A DNA stretch of 64,000 nucleotides from contig NZ_CP121463.1 of the NCBI RefSeq assembly GCF_029690065.1, positions 3,348,001 to 3,412,000 on the forward strand, written 5' to 3'. This document shows, in pieces, positions 49,981 through 57,895 of the stretch (its first letter is position 1; every line of letters starts with the position of its first letter). The position numbers and the translations under genes are program-made. This DNA is from Arthrobacter sp. Y-9 (GTDB lineage: Bacteria > Actinomycetota > Actinomycetes > Actinomycetales > Micrococcaceae). Under the pieces are notes generated by a model that was given only the letters and a program-made list of their open reading frames with translations, ran no database searches and was not told where the DNA came from.

Positions 49981-50652
49981 ATGGACTCCACCACATTCCT
50001 GGACGGAACTCCACCGGATCATCCCCACGGCGGCTCCGCGGAGGAGAAGACCTCCCGCCGCGAGCTCAACAAGCAGGCCACCCGCGCAGCCATCATCGAG
50101 GCCGCGGTCAACCTGCTCTCCGAGAACGGCCTGGGCAATTTCACGGCGGAGGACCTGGCCGACGCCGTCGGCATCTCCCGCCGCACCTTCTTCAACTACT
50201 TCCCGAGCCCCGAGGCGGCCCTGGCGGCCACGGTCCAGAACTTCCTGGACGGCGCCATCGGAGAGTTCCGCCAGCGCCCCGCCGATGAGACGATCCTCGA
50301 TTCCGCGATCGCCGCGGTCATGGCGCTCGTCGAGCCCGGATCACTCTCCCGCATGGCGCGGATGTGCCTTCTGACCGAGAATCAGCCCCAGGTCCAGCGC
50401 TGGCAGCTCATGGCCTGGGATGATGCGACCAGCAAGCTCAGCGCCGCCGCCGTGGAACGTCTGGGAACAAAAGCGGACCCCTTCTTCGTCAGAACCATGG
50501 TGGGCGCCATCATCGGCGCCGGGAAGGCCGCAACGGAGTTCTGGCTGGAACACGAGGCTCCTCGCAGTGGACAGGTGACGGATGCCGACAGCATGGTCCT
50601 CAGAAACCTCATCACCCAGGCCCTCCAGCACCTCCGCAACGGCTTCGCCTGA
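49981..50652 (+). CDS. TetR-family regulator (likely controls the MMPL transporter)
   Basis: 223 residues. After a ~25-residue extension, the HTH reads RAAIIEAAVNLLSENGLGNFTAEDLADAVGISRRTFFNYFPSPEAALAA, the usual TetR_N pattern. The C-terminal domain is helical with MARMCLLTENQPQVQRWQ. It is followed on the same strand by an MMPL transporter gene 137 bases downstream, a common drug- or lipid-export arrangement. A palindrome sits on its promoter, suggesting autorepression. Confidence 0.88.
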   Translation: MDSTTFLDGTPPDHPHGGSAEEKTSRRELNKQATRAAIIEAAVNLLSENGLGNFTAEDLADAVGISRRTFFNYFPSPEAALAATVQNFLDGAIGEFRQRPADETILDSAIAAVMALVEPGSLSRMARMCLLTENQPQVQRWQLMAWDDATSKLSAAAVERLGTKADPFFVRTMVGAIIGAGKAATEFWLEHEAPRSGQVTDADSMVLRNLITQALQHLRNGFA

Positions 50653-50662
50653 GCGGCCCGGG

Positions 50663-50716
50663 CCACCCGGGAACCCCGGCCCACCCGGGAACCCCGGCCC
50701 ACCCGGAAACCCCGGG
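50663..50716. repeat. Three tandem 18-bp GC-rich repeats
   Basis: The unit CCACCCGGGAACCCCGGC occurs three times in a row with one or two changes in the last copy. It fills most of the space between the TetR and MMPL genes. Each unit contains CCCGGG and can form small hairpins; it might lower readthrough or be simple slippage. Confidence 0.7.
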
Positions 50717-50789
50717 ACCACCACAACCCCAGACCTCCCGTCCACTCGCACTCCGCCCCGCACCACCGGCACCAACAAAGGCACAGACC

Positions 50790-53693
50790 ATGGCACTCCT
50801 GCTCTACAGGCTCGGCAAGTTCTCCTACCGGCACCGCTGGTGGGTCGTCTCCTTCTGGCTCGTGGTACTCCTGGCCGTGGGCGGCTCCGCCGCGCTGTTC
50901 AAGGGACAGCTGACCAACGAGTTCAAGATCCCGGGGACCGAGACCCAGCGGGTCATCGACCACCTCAAGCAGGCCCTCCCCGAGGCGGCCGGCGGCACGG
51001 CTTCCGTGGTGTTCCAGAACAAGGACGGCAAGCCGTTCACGGATGAGCAGAAGAAGGCCGTCTCCGACGCCCTGAACAAGCTCAACGGCACCTCGCAGGT
51101 CCAGTCGAGCGTGGACCCGTTCACCACGCAGGCCGAGGTGGACGCCGCCCCGGCGAAGCTGGCCGCGGCGCAGAAGCAGCTCGACGCCGGCAAGGCCCAG
51201 CAGGAGGCCGGCAACAAGCAGCTGGACGACGCCAAGAAGCAGCTGGACAGCGCCAAGGCGCAGGCCGCCGCGGCCCAGAACTCGGGCGTGCAGGTGCCCG
51301 CCGCCCAGGCCGAGGCCGCCGCCGCCCAGATCGCCGCCGCGGAGAAGGACTACAACGCCGGGCGAGCCAAGGCCGACGCGGCCGCCAAGGAACTCGCGGC
51401 CCACCAGGCCGAGCTGGACTTCAACAAGCGGAAGTCGGACGCTTCGCAGGGCATCCGCTTCGTCTCCAAGGACGACACCGTCGCGGTCGCGCAGATCAGC
51501 TTCAAGGGCTCCCTGAGCGCCCTCTCCACCGAGGACCGGGACCACGTGGTGAACAGCCTGGTCGCCACCGAGAACACGGGCCTCAACGTCTACCCGAGCA
51601 AGGAACTCTCCGAAGATCTGGGCAGCCTGGCCGGACCCGCCGAGATCATCGGCCTCTGCGTGGCGGTGCTGGTCCTGATCATCATGCTCGGCACCCTGAT
51701 CGCCGCAGGTCTTCCGCTCCTCATGGCCATCGTCGGGGTGGGCGTGGGCGTCGGCGGCACCATCGCGCTCTCGGGCGTCATCCAGATGAACAGCATGACG
51801 CCGATCCTGGCCCTCATGCTCGGCCTGGCCGTCGGCATCGACTACTCCCTCTTCATCGTCAACCGGCACCGGGGCCAGATCCTGTCCGGCATGTCGATGG
51901 AGGAATCCGTCGCCCGCGCGACCGGCACGAGCGGCAACGCCGTGTTCTTCGCCGGCGTCACGGTGGTCATCACCCTGGCCGCCCTCGCCGTGCCGGGTCT
52001 GCCGTTCCTGAGCCTCATGGGGCTGGCCGCCGCTGCCACGGTCGCCGTGGCGGTGCTCGTCTCCCTGACCCTGACCCCCGCGGTGCTGGGCCTGGTCGGC
52101 AAGCGCGTCATCTCAAAGCGGGGCTGGCGGCGCGCCGCGGACAGCGCCGCGCACCCGCTGGCCGATCACGACGACGCCGCCCGCGGCTGGGGCGCCTGGG
52201 TCACCAAGTGGCCGTGGCTGGCCGTGGTGGTGTCCGTCGTCGTGCTGGGCGTGGTGGCGCTCCCCGCACAGAAGCTGCACCTGGCGCTGCCGGACGGCGG
52301 TTCCGAGGCCGCCGACTCGACTGCTTACAAGGCGTACTCCACCATCAGCAACGCTTTCGGCGACGGCATGAACGGCCCCATCGTGGTGGTGGGCGAGTTC
52401 CCGGCCGGCCTCAGCGAGCAGGACGCCGCCCTCAAACAGCTCGACCTCGCAGACCGCCTGCGGTCCGTCCCGGGCGTGGTGGCGGCGCTTCCGGCCACAC
52501 TCAGCGCCGACCGCCAGACCGCCGTGTTCCAGGTGATCCCCACCGAGGGACCGGCGAGCGAGAAGACCGTCCAGGTGGTCGCGGACATCCGTGCCAAGGG
52601 TGCGGACATCCAGCGGGATCTCGGCGTGAAGATCGGCCTCACGGGTCAGACCACCGCGAACATCGATGTCTCGAACAAGCTGATCGAGGCCCTGCCGCTG
52701 TACCTGAGCATCGTGGTGGGCCTGTCCCTGATCCTGCTGCTCCTGGTGTTCCGGTCCATCTGGGTCCCCGTCCTGGCGACGGCCGGCTTCCTGCTGTCGC
52801 TGGCCGCCTCGTTCGGCGCGGTCGTGGCCGTGTACCAGTGGGGCTGGCTGGGCTCCGTGTTCGACGTCCCGCACCCCGGCCCGATCCTGAGCATGCTGCC
52901 CATCATCCTGATCGGCGTGCTGTTCGGTCTGGCCATGGATTACCAGGTGTTCATCGGCTCGGGCATGCGCGAGGCCTATGTCCACGGCGCGAAGGCCAAG
53001 GCGGCCGTCCGGATCGGCTTCAAGCACGCCGCCGTCGTGGTCACCGCCGCCGCGATCATCATGACCAGCGTGTTCGCGGGCTTCATCTTCAACCACCTGA
53101 CGATGGTCCGGCCGCTCGGCTTCTCCCTGGCGTTCGGCGTGCTCGTGGACGCGTTCGTGGTCCGCATGACCCTGATCCCCGCGGCCATGCACCTCCTGGG
53201 CAAGCGGGCGTGGTGGCTGCCGGCCTGGCTGGAGAAGCATCTTCCCGACGTCGACGTGGAAGGCGCTCGCCTGAACCAGGACCACCGCGAGGACTCCGCC
53301 ACGACCGACGACGCCGACGGGACGGCTCCGGCCCTGGCCACCGCGGCGGCGGGCGTCTCCGCCCCTGCCGCCTCCGGAGCCGGCGAGGCGGCCTCCGCCC
53401 CGGCCCCGGCTGCGGCGAGCCCAGCGAAGGCGAAGAAGAAGGCCAAGGGGAAGCGCGTCGTCGTCGAGCAGCCGGAAGAGCCGCACGCCCTGACCGGGTC
53501 CCACGCGCTCATCCAGCTCCCCGACGCCGAACCGCGCGAACTGGGCAATCCGATCCCGGGCGGACGGCGCGAAGCCCGTCAGCGCGAGCGGCTGATCGCG
53601 ACGGGGATGATCCCCGTGGTGCCGGCCGCCGGCGAGGAGGACTCCCAGCGTGACGACAAGCAGGAGAGCGACCCGGTGAGCGCCGACCGCTGA
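50790..53693 (+). CDS. MMPL/RND-family exporter
   Basis: 967 residues. One membrane segment at ~16-38, an external domain with a long coiled-coil-like Ala/Lys/Gln stretch (about 115-215), five to six membrane segments (about 285-450), a second external domain, a second membrane block (about 630-800), and a ~170-residue Ala/Pro then Lys-rich cytoplasmic tail. Typical MMPL motifs: LALMLGLAVGIDYSLFIVNRHR with Asp, and ILIGVLFGLAMDYQVFIGSGMRE with Asp, the proton-relay positions. It should export lipids or hydrophobic drugs using the proton gradient. Expressed behind a TetR gene; a strong terminator follows. Confidence 0.92.
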   Translation: MALLLYRLGKFSYRHRWWVVSFWLVVLLAVGGSAALFKGQLTNEFKIPGTETQRVIDHLKQALPEAAGGTASVVFQNKDGKPFTDEQKKAVSDALNKLNGTSQVQSSVDPFTTQAEVDAAPAKLAAAQKQLDAGKAQQEAGNKQLDDAKKQLDSAKAQAAAAQNSGVQVPAAQAEAAAAQIAAAEKDYNAGRAKADAAAKELAAHQAELDFNKRKSDASQGIRFVSKDDTVAVAQISFKGSLSALSTEDRDHVVNSLVATENTGLNVYPSKELSEDLGSLAGPAEIIGLCVAVLVLIIMLGTLIAAGLPLLMAIVGVGVGVGGTIALSGVIQMNSMTPILALMLGLAVGIDYSLFIVNRHRGQILSGMSMEESVARATGTSGNAVFFAGVTVVITLAALAVPGLPFLSLMGLAAAATVAVAVLVSLTLTPAVLGLVGKRVISKRGWRRAADSAAHPLADHDDAARGWGAWVTKWPWLAVVVSVVVLGVVALPAQKLHLALPDGGSEAADSTAYKAYSTISNAFGDGMNGPIVVVGEFPAGLSEQDAALKQLDLADRLRSVPGVVAALPATLSADRQTAVFQVIPTEGPASEKTVQVVADIRAKGADIQRDLGVKIGLTGQTTANIDVSNKLIEALPLYLSIVVGLSLILLLLVFRSIWVPVLATAGFLLSLAASFGAVVAVYQWGWLGSVFDVPHPGPILSMLPIILIGVLFGLAMDYQVFIGSGMREAYVHGAKAKAAVRIGFKHAAVVVTAAAIIMTSVFAGFIFNHLTMVRPLGFSLAFGVLVDAFVVRMTLIPAAMHLLGKRAWWLPAWLEKHLPDVDVEGARLNQDHREDSATTDDADGTAPALATAAAGVSAPAASGAGEAASAPAPAAASPAKAKKKAKGKRVVVEQPEEPHALTGSHALIQLPDAEPRELGNPIPGGRREARQRERLIATGMIPVVPAAGEEDSQRDDKQESDPVSADR

Positions 53694-53709
53694 CCCGTCC
53701 CGCACGCGC

Positions 53710-53742
53710 ACTGAGCCCCCGCCCACCCGGCGGGGGCTCAGT
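53710..53742 (+). terminator. Hairpin terminator after the MMPL gene
   Basis: ACTGAGCCCCCGCC (53710-53723) pairs perfectly with GGCGGGGGCTCAGT (53729-53742) around five bases, 17 bases after the stop. CGTTTCGG follows instead of a long T-run. Confidence 0.85.
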
Positions 53743-53874
53743 CGTTTCGGAGCCGGTGCGTTCGGGGCCCTGCGTACCAGCGCCCAGTCCGCTCCCCAAA
53801 CTCGCAAGCTCGCGCTAGGCCCCTCGCGTACTAGGCTTAGGCTGACGGCATTGTCAGCACCGTGAGGGAGAAAC

Positions 53875-54135
53875 ATGCAGCTTCTGTTCAAATTGCTCGG
53901 TACGGCCGTGAGCATCGGCGCAGGTCTCGTGGGGTCGAAGCTGGTGAACGCCGCGTGGGAGAAGGCCACAGGCAACAAGCCGCCGCAGAAGGGCGACGAC
54001 GCCGAGGCGAGCCTCCGCGCGGCCCTCAGCTTCGCGGTCATCTCCGCCGCCGTGAGCGCCGTGATCCAGGTCCTCACCAACCGTGGCACCCAGCAGGCCA
54101 TCGCCAAGTTCAACAAGTCGCGGGACGTCGTCTGA
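53875..54135 (+). CDS. DUF4235 family small membrane protein
   Basis: 86 residues from an ATG with GAGGGAGAAAC upstream. It starts LLFKLLGTAVSIGAGLVGSKLVNAAWEKATGNKPP, the DUF4235 signature, with membrane segments at about 5-25 and 48-66 (LRAALSFAVISAAVSAVIQVL). Common in actinobacteria; its role is unknown. It stands alone and converges on the amidohydrolase gene, with a long hairpin between. Confidence 0.88.
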   Translation: MQLLFKLLGTAVSIGAGLVGSKLVNAAWEKATGNKPPQKGDDAEASLRAALSFAVISAAVSAVIQVLTNRGTQQAIAKFNKSRDVV

Positions 54136-54163
54136 TCTGACGGCAACCGCACCACCCGCATCG

Positions 54164-54222
54164 CGAGTGGGTCTTCCGATCGCCATCCCCCTCCGGGATC
54201 CGGTGATCGAAAGGCCCACTCG
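54164..54222. terminator. Two-way hairpin between convergent DUF4235 and amidohydrolase genes
   Basis: CGAGTGGG (54164-54171) pairs with CCCACTCG (54215-54222); the stem continues inward, with one mismatch and G-T pairs, for about 20 pairs to a GGATCC-containing loop. It starts 29 bases after the DUF4235 stop and ends eight bases before the amidohydrolase stop. Confidence 0.7.
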
Positions 54223-54229
54223 TGGCGTT

Positions 54230-55936
54230 TCAGCCCTCGGCGGGCGCGTGACTGTCGTGAGCCGAGCAGTGCGACTGCCCGCCGTAGACCGGAACGGGCG
54301 CCGGATCGACGTCGGCGTCGTGCACCACCTCGCCGCCCACCAGCGTCAGGGCCGCGCGGTGGTCCAGGAGCGCCGCAGGATCCTGCTCGTGGTCGTAGAG
54401 ATTCCCGCTCCACGCCACCAGATCCGCGAGAGCCCCGGGCCTGATGACGCCGAGTTCGCGCTCCGCGTGCCAGGCCCAGGCGCCCTCGGCCGTGTAGCCG
54501 CGGAGGGCCTGATCCAGAGTGAGCCGTTCCGCCGGAGTCCAGGCGTCCGAACCGTCCAGCCCGGCCCGGGTCAGCGCCGAGTAGAAGCCCACCAGGGGGT
54601 CCATCTCCCCCACCTGCCAGTCACTGGACAGGGCCACATGCGCCCCGGATTCCATGAGCGACCGGAACCGCCAGGCACGGTCCCAGCGCTGTTCGCCCAC
54701 GTTCTCCATCCACGTCCCGGCCACGAGATCCGGGGAGCAGTGCCGCGGCTGCATGGCCGCGGTGACCCCCAGCTCACGGAACCGCGGGAGGTCCGTGGGG
54801 TCCAGGCATTCGATGTGGACGATCCCGTGGCGGCGGTCGGTGGTCCCGTTGGCCCGCGCGGCCTGCTCGATCGCGTCCAGCGCCAGGCGGATGCCGCCGT
54901 CGCCGGTCGCGTGGGTGTGGGTCTGGAAGCCGAGGCGGTCCAGCTCGGTGACGATCCGCGTGAGTTCGCCCAGGGCCGCCGAAGGGTGTCCGCGATGGCC
55001 GGGACGGTTCGCGTAATCGTCCAGCATCCAGGCGGTGTGGGGTTCGATCACATCGTCCGCGTAGAGCTTGATGGGGCCGAGCCGGAGACGGTCGTGGGAC
55101 GGGCCGTGGTCGACGGCGTCGCGGAGTTCGCGGCGGAAGGCGTCGTCCGCGTCGACGGGATGGAAGAGCGCGGCGATCACGCGGGAGGACAGCTTGCCCT
55201 CGCGGATGGCGCGGTCCAGGAGCGGCACCTCGGCGAGGGGGACCTGCGGCTCGACGACCGTGGTGATGCCCGTGGCCGTGGCCATCTCCAGGCTCGACAG
55301 GAACTTCCGGTAGCGGCGGTCCGGGGAGTACATCGGGATGTCGCGCTGGAGACCCGCCAGGCCCGCCGTCGTCATGGCGCTCGTATAGAAGTCGGTGACC
55401 CAGCCGGTGGGGCGGCCGTCGGCGTCGAGCTCGGGGTTGCCCCAGGGGATGCCGCCGACCTGGCCGATGCCCTCCCCGCTGATGCCGAGGACCCGCAGCG
55501 CGGCGTCGTTGAGCCAGACGGAGTGCTGATCGTACGTGGTGACGAACACCGGGCGGTCCGTCAGCCCGGCCAGGTCGCGGGCGTTCGGGCGGCGGCCGTG
55601 GACCACGGAGTACACGGCGTTCTCGGCGCAGATCCAGTCCAGCTCGGGGCGACGGTCCGCGAGCTCCTTGATCCGCCGGCGGACCTCCTCGAGCGTCTCG
55701 GCGCCTTCGAGACTGACCGCGTCGGCGTCGAAGCCGAGGAGGAGATGGTTGTGCGAGTCGATCACGCCCGGGGTGACCAGCGCGCCGTCGAGGTCCCTGG
55801 TACGGCGGGCCGACGGTGCGTCCGCCGCGCTGCCCACGTAGCTGATGCGGCCGTCGGTGACCCCCACGGCCTCGGCCCACGGCTGGGCCGGGTCGAAGGT
55901 CCGGACGGTCGCGCGGGTCAGGAGAAGATCGAGCAT
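54230..55936 (-). CDS. Amidohydrolase family protein (YtcJ-like)
   Basis: 568 residues. Metal site pieces of the amidohydrolase superfamily are present: GVIDSHNHLLLGFDAD (HxH), a mid-protein GPIKLYADDVIEP lysine, THATGDGGIRLALDAIE (His), HIECLDPTD (His) and SSDWQVGEMDP (Asp). The layout is that of YtcJ/Amidohydro_3 enzymes, which hydrolyse amide or other C-N bonds of small molecules. It diverges from a TetR gene across 90 bases with an operator-like palindrome, which suggests inducible use of a substrate. The substrate is unknown. Confidence 0.88.
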   Translation of the reverse strand: MLDLLLTRATVRTFDPAQPWAEAVGVTDGRISYVGSAADAPSARRTRDLDGALVTPGVIDSHNHLLLGFDADAVSLEGAETLEEVRRRIKELADRRPELDWICAENAVYSVVHGRRPNARDLAGLTDRPVFVTTYDQHSVWLNDAALRVLGISGEGIGQVGGIPWGNPELDADGRPTGWVTDFYTSAMTTAGLAGLQRDIPMYSPDRRYRKFLSSLEMATATGITTVVEPQVPLAEVPLLDRAIREGKLSSRVIAALFHPVDADDAFRRELRDAVDHGPSHDRLRLGPIKLYADDVIEPHTAWMLDDYANRPGHRGHPSAALGELTRIVTELDRLGFQTHTHATGDGGIRLALDAIEQAARANGTTDRRHGIVHIECLDPTDLPRFRELGVTAAMQPRHCSPDLVAGTWMENVGEQRWDRAWRFRSLMESGAHVALSSDWQVGEMDPLVGFYSALTRAGLDGSDAWTPAERLTLDQALRGYTAEGAWAWHAERELGVIRPGALADLVAWSGNLYDHEQDPAALLDHRAALTLVGGEVVHDADVDPAPVPVYGGQSHCSAHDSHAPAEG

Positions 55937-55966
55937 GGCGGGGTCCTGTCGGAGTCAGAGATATTC

Positions 55967-55984
55967 TTTGACATCAGCGTCAAA
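55967..55984. promoter_or_regulatory. Likely TetR operator between amidohydrolase and TetR genes
   Basis: TTTGACATCAGCGTCAAA is a perfect 6-6-6 inverted repeat, 31 bases from the amidohydrolase start and 43 bases before the TetR start. Another CGTCAAGG half-site lies at 56019. The TTGACA inside it could be a -35 for the TetR gene. Confidence 0.55.
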
Positions 55985-56027
55985 TAACTCTCTCAGTGAA
56001 GCACCGGCGCTCTGCTAACGTCAAGGC

Positions 56028-56627
56028 ATGGCGAGGCCGAGCAACCAGACAGCACGACGCGAGAAGCTCGTGGCCGCGGCGCTGGAGGCGGCGTCGGAGC
56101 GCGGGCTGCGCTCCATCTCGATGACCGACGTCGCGGCGAAAGCCGGTCTGACCAGGGGCGCCGTCCTCTACTACTACGAGGATCTGGACGAGCTGCTCGT
56201 GGAGGCGCACCGCGCCGGCGTCGCCCGCTTCTGCGACGCCCGGGACGAGATCGTGGCCGGTCTGCCCACCGCCGCCGCCCGTCTCGCGGCAGCCATCCGG
56301 CACGGCCTTCCGAGCGGCCCGGACGACGCCCTCATGCGTCTGCTCTACGAATTCGACGTCCTCGCCGGGAACTCCGCGCTGCACCACGAACTCGTCGAGA
56401 CCATGTACCGGCGGCAGCTCCGGACCTATCAGGGCATCCTGGAGGGCGGCGCGGCGAGCGGGGACTTCGCCCTGCGCCTGCCGGCCGAGACCCTGGCCAT
56501 GAACCTCGTCGCGCTGGAAGACGCGTACGGCCTGCACATCACGGCGGGGAACAGCCTCATCACCGTGGCCACGGCGGAACAGGCCATGCGCGACGCCGCA
56601 GCCGCCCTGGGCGCGGCCCCCGCCTGA
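56028..56627 (+). CDS. TetR-family transcriptional regulator
   Basis: 199 residues. The HTH is RREKLVAAALEAASERGLRSISMTDVAAKAGLTRGAVLYYYEDLDELLVEAHRAG. The C-terminal domain (BetI-like) contains LMRLLYEFDVLAGNSALHHELVETMYRRQLRTYQGIL. It diverges from the amidohydrolase gene and probably represses it and itself. It converges on mnhG with 41 bases between stops and no strong terminator. Confidence 0.88.
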   Translation: MARPSNQTARREKLVAAALEAASERGLRSISMTDVAAKAGLTRGAVLYYYEDLDELLVEAHRAGVARFCDARDEIVAGLPTAAARLAAAIRHGLPSGPDDALMRLLYEFDVLAGNSALHHELVETMYRRQLRTYQGILEGGAASGDFALRLPAETLAMNLVALEDAYGLHITAGNSLITVATAEQAMRDAAAALGAAPA

Positions 56628-56668
56628 GGCCTCGCGCCGGAGCGGGGTCTCCTGAGCGCAGGGAACGG

Positions 56669-57061
56669 TCAGTCCTGCGTCTTCCGCTCCTCCGCGGCCT
56701 GGGACACGACGGCGGCAAGGTCGTCCTCCGTCAGCAGCTCCGGGTGGCGGTGCTTGGTGCGGTAGCCCGCGCGGCTGACCATGTGCGCCGAGATCGGCAC
56801 CGTCAGCAGCTGGAAGAGCCAGGCGAGCAGGAGCACGGGCCAGACCACCCAGCTGCGCATCTGGAGCCCCAGTGCCACCAGGACCAGCAGCAGACCCAGG
56901 ACCTGCGGCTTGCTCGCGGCGTGCATGCGGCTCATGAGGTCCGGGAAACGGACCATGCCCACCGCGGCGCCGAGGCTCAGCAGAGCGCCGAGGGTCAGGG
57001 CCACACCACTCAGGATGTCGACCACGCTGTTCCAGTCGATGCTGTTTCCGTCAGCGGTCAT
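56669..57061 (-). CDS. mnhG: Mrp-type Na+/H+ antiporter subunit G
   Basis: 130 residues from an ATG at 57061 with GAGGAG seven bases upstream; a GTG at 57076 would use that site itself and is less likely. Three membrane segments: ILSGVALTLGALLSLGAAVG, VLGLLLVLVALGLQMR, and VVWPVLLLAWLFQLLTVPIS, with MVRFPDLMSRMHAASKPQVLG between, the MnhG/PhaG pattern. Small subunit needed for complex assembly. It overlaps subunit F by eleven bases and ends the operon. Confidence 0.9.
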   Translation of the reverse strand: MTADGNSIDWNSVVDILSGVALTLGALLSLGAAVGMVRFPDLMSRMHAASKPQVLGLLLVLVALGLQMRSWVVWPVLLLAWLFQLLTVPISAHMVSRAGYRTKHRHPELLTEDDLAAVVSQAAEERKTQD

Positions 57062-57335
57062 CGCGGGGCTCCTCACGGCGGTCCTGCACGAAGCGTGCGA
57101 CGGTCACGGAACCGATGAAACCCACCACGGTCAGCGAGATCACCAGGATCAGATTGTTCAGGTGCCGGTGCACGGCCATGTCGATGCACAGGGCGGTGAC
57201 CACGATGCTCAGCAGCACGTCCGTGGCGAGCACGCGGTCCAGCAGGGACGGGCCCTTGGCGATCCGGTAGATCGCTGCGGCGGAGGCGATCCCCAGCGCC
57301 ACGACGGCCACCGTCACGAAGACCGGGTTGATCAT
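57051..57335 (-). CDS. mnhF: Mrp-type Na+/H+ antiporter subunit F
   Basis: 94 residues from MINPVFVTVAVVALGIASAA at 57335. Three membrane segments, with YRIAKGPSLLDRVLATDVLLSIVVTALCIDMAVHR, the MnhF/PhaF signature. A small membrane subunit of the Mrp complex. Coupled on both sides: an ATGA overlap with subunit E and an eleven-base overlap with subunit G. Confidence 0.92.
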   Translation of the reverse strand: MINPVFVTVAVVALGIASAAAIYRIAKGPSLLDRVLATDVLLSIVVTALCIDMAVHRHLNNLILVISLTVVGFIGSVTVARFVQDRREEPRDDR

Positions 57336-57895
57336 GCCGTCACCTCCCCGGTCCGTTCGGCCCGCAGTCGTTTCAGTTCCTCGCGGGAGCCCATGACCTC
57401 GATGAGCTTCGCCTCGATGCGCCGCACCCCGGCACGCACCTTCTCGGCGTCGGCCTCGGTGTGCACGTCCAGCGCGTGCAGGTACAGGGTCGACGTGGAG
57501 CGGTCGACCTCCACCACCATGGACCCGGGGATCCACGAGCTGACGTGTCCCACCGCGGTCAGGATGAGGTCCGAGTGGCTGCGCAGGGGCACGCTCAGCA
57601 CCGCGTTCCGCACGTTCGGGCCCTGGAAGACCGCCACGAGGCTGACCTGGAGCGAAGCCCACGCCATGCGCGCCAGCACCTCGATGCCGAACGCGACCGC
57701 GTGGAACACGTTGAATCGCCCGCTCAGCTGCACCGGCGGCAGGTAGAACACCCGCGTCACGGCGATCGCGAGCAGCGCACCGAAGAGCAGCGTCCCGGGG
57801 CTGAAGTCCTGCCAGAGCATGGCCCACACCAGCATCAGCCAGATGAGCAGCGGCAGCTCCTGCAGGAACCGGATCTTGCGGCGGTGGAGACTCAT
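57332..57895 (-). CDS. mnhE: Mrp-type Na+/H+ antiporter subunit E
   Basis: 187 residues. Two or three N-terminal membrane segments (ELPLLIWLMLVWAMLWQDFS, GTLLFGALLAIAVTRVFY) and a cytoplasmic C-terminal domain with SSWIPGSMVVEVDRSTSTLYLHALDV, as in MnhE/PhaE. Overlaps D and F by four bases each. Confidence 0.92.
   Translation of the reverse strand: MSLHRRKIRFLQELPLLIWLMLVWAMLWQDFSPGTLLFGALLAIAVTRVFYLPPVQLSGRFNVFHAVAFGIEVLARMAWASLQVSLVAVFQGPNVRNAVLSVPLRSHSDLILTAVGHVSSWIPGSMVVEVDRSTSTLYLHALDVHTEADAEKVRAGVRRIEAKLIEVMGSREELKRLRAERTGEVTA

Noticed and set aside
50663-50716. CRISPR-like array
   Set aside because: Repeats are directly head-to-tail without spacers.
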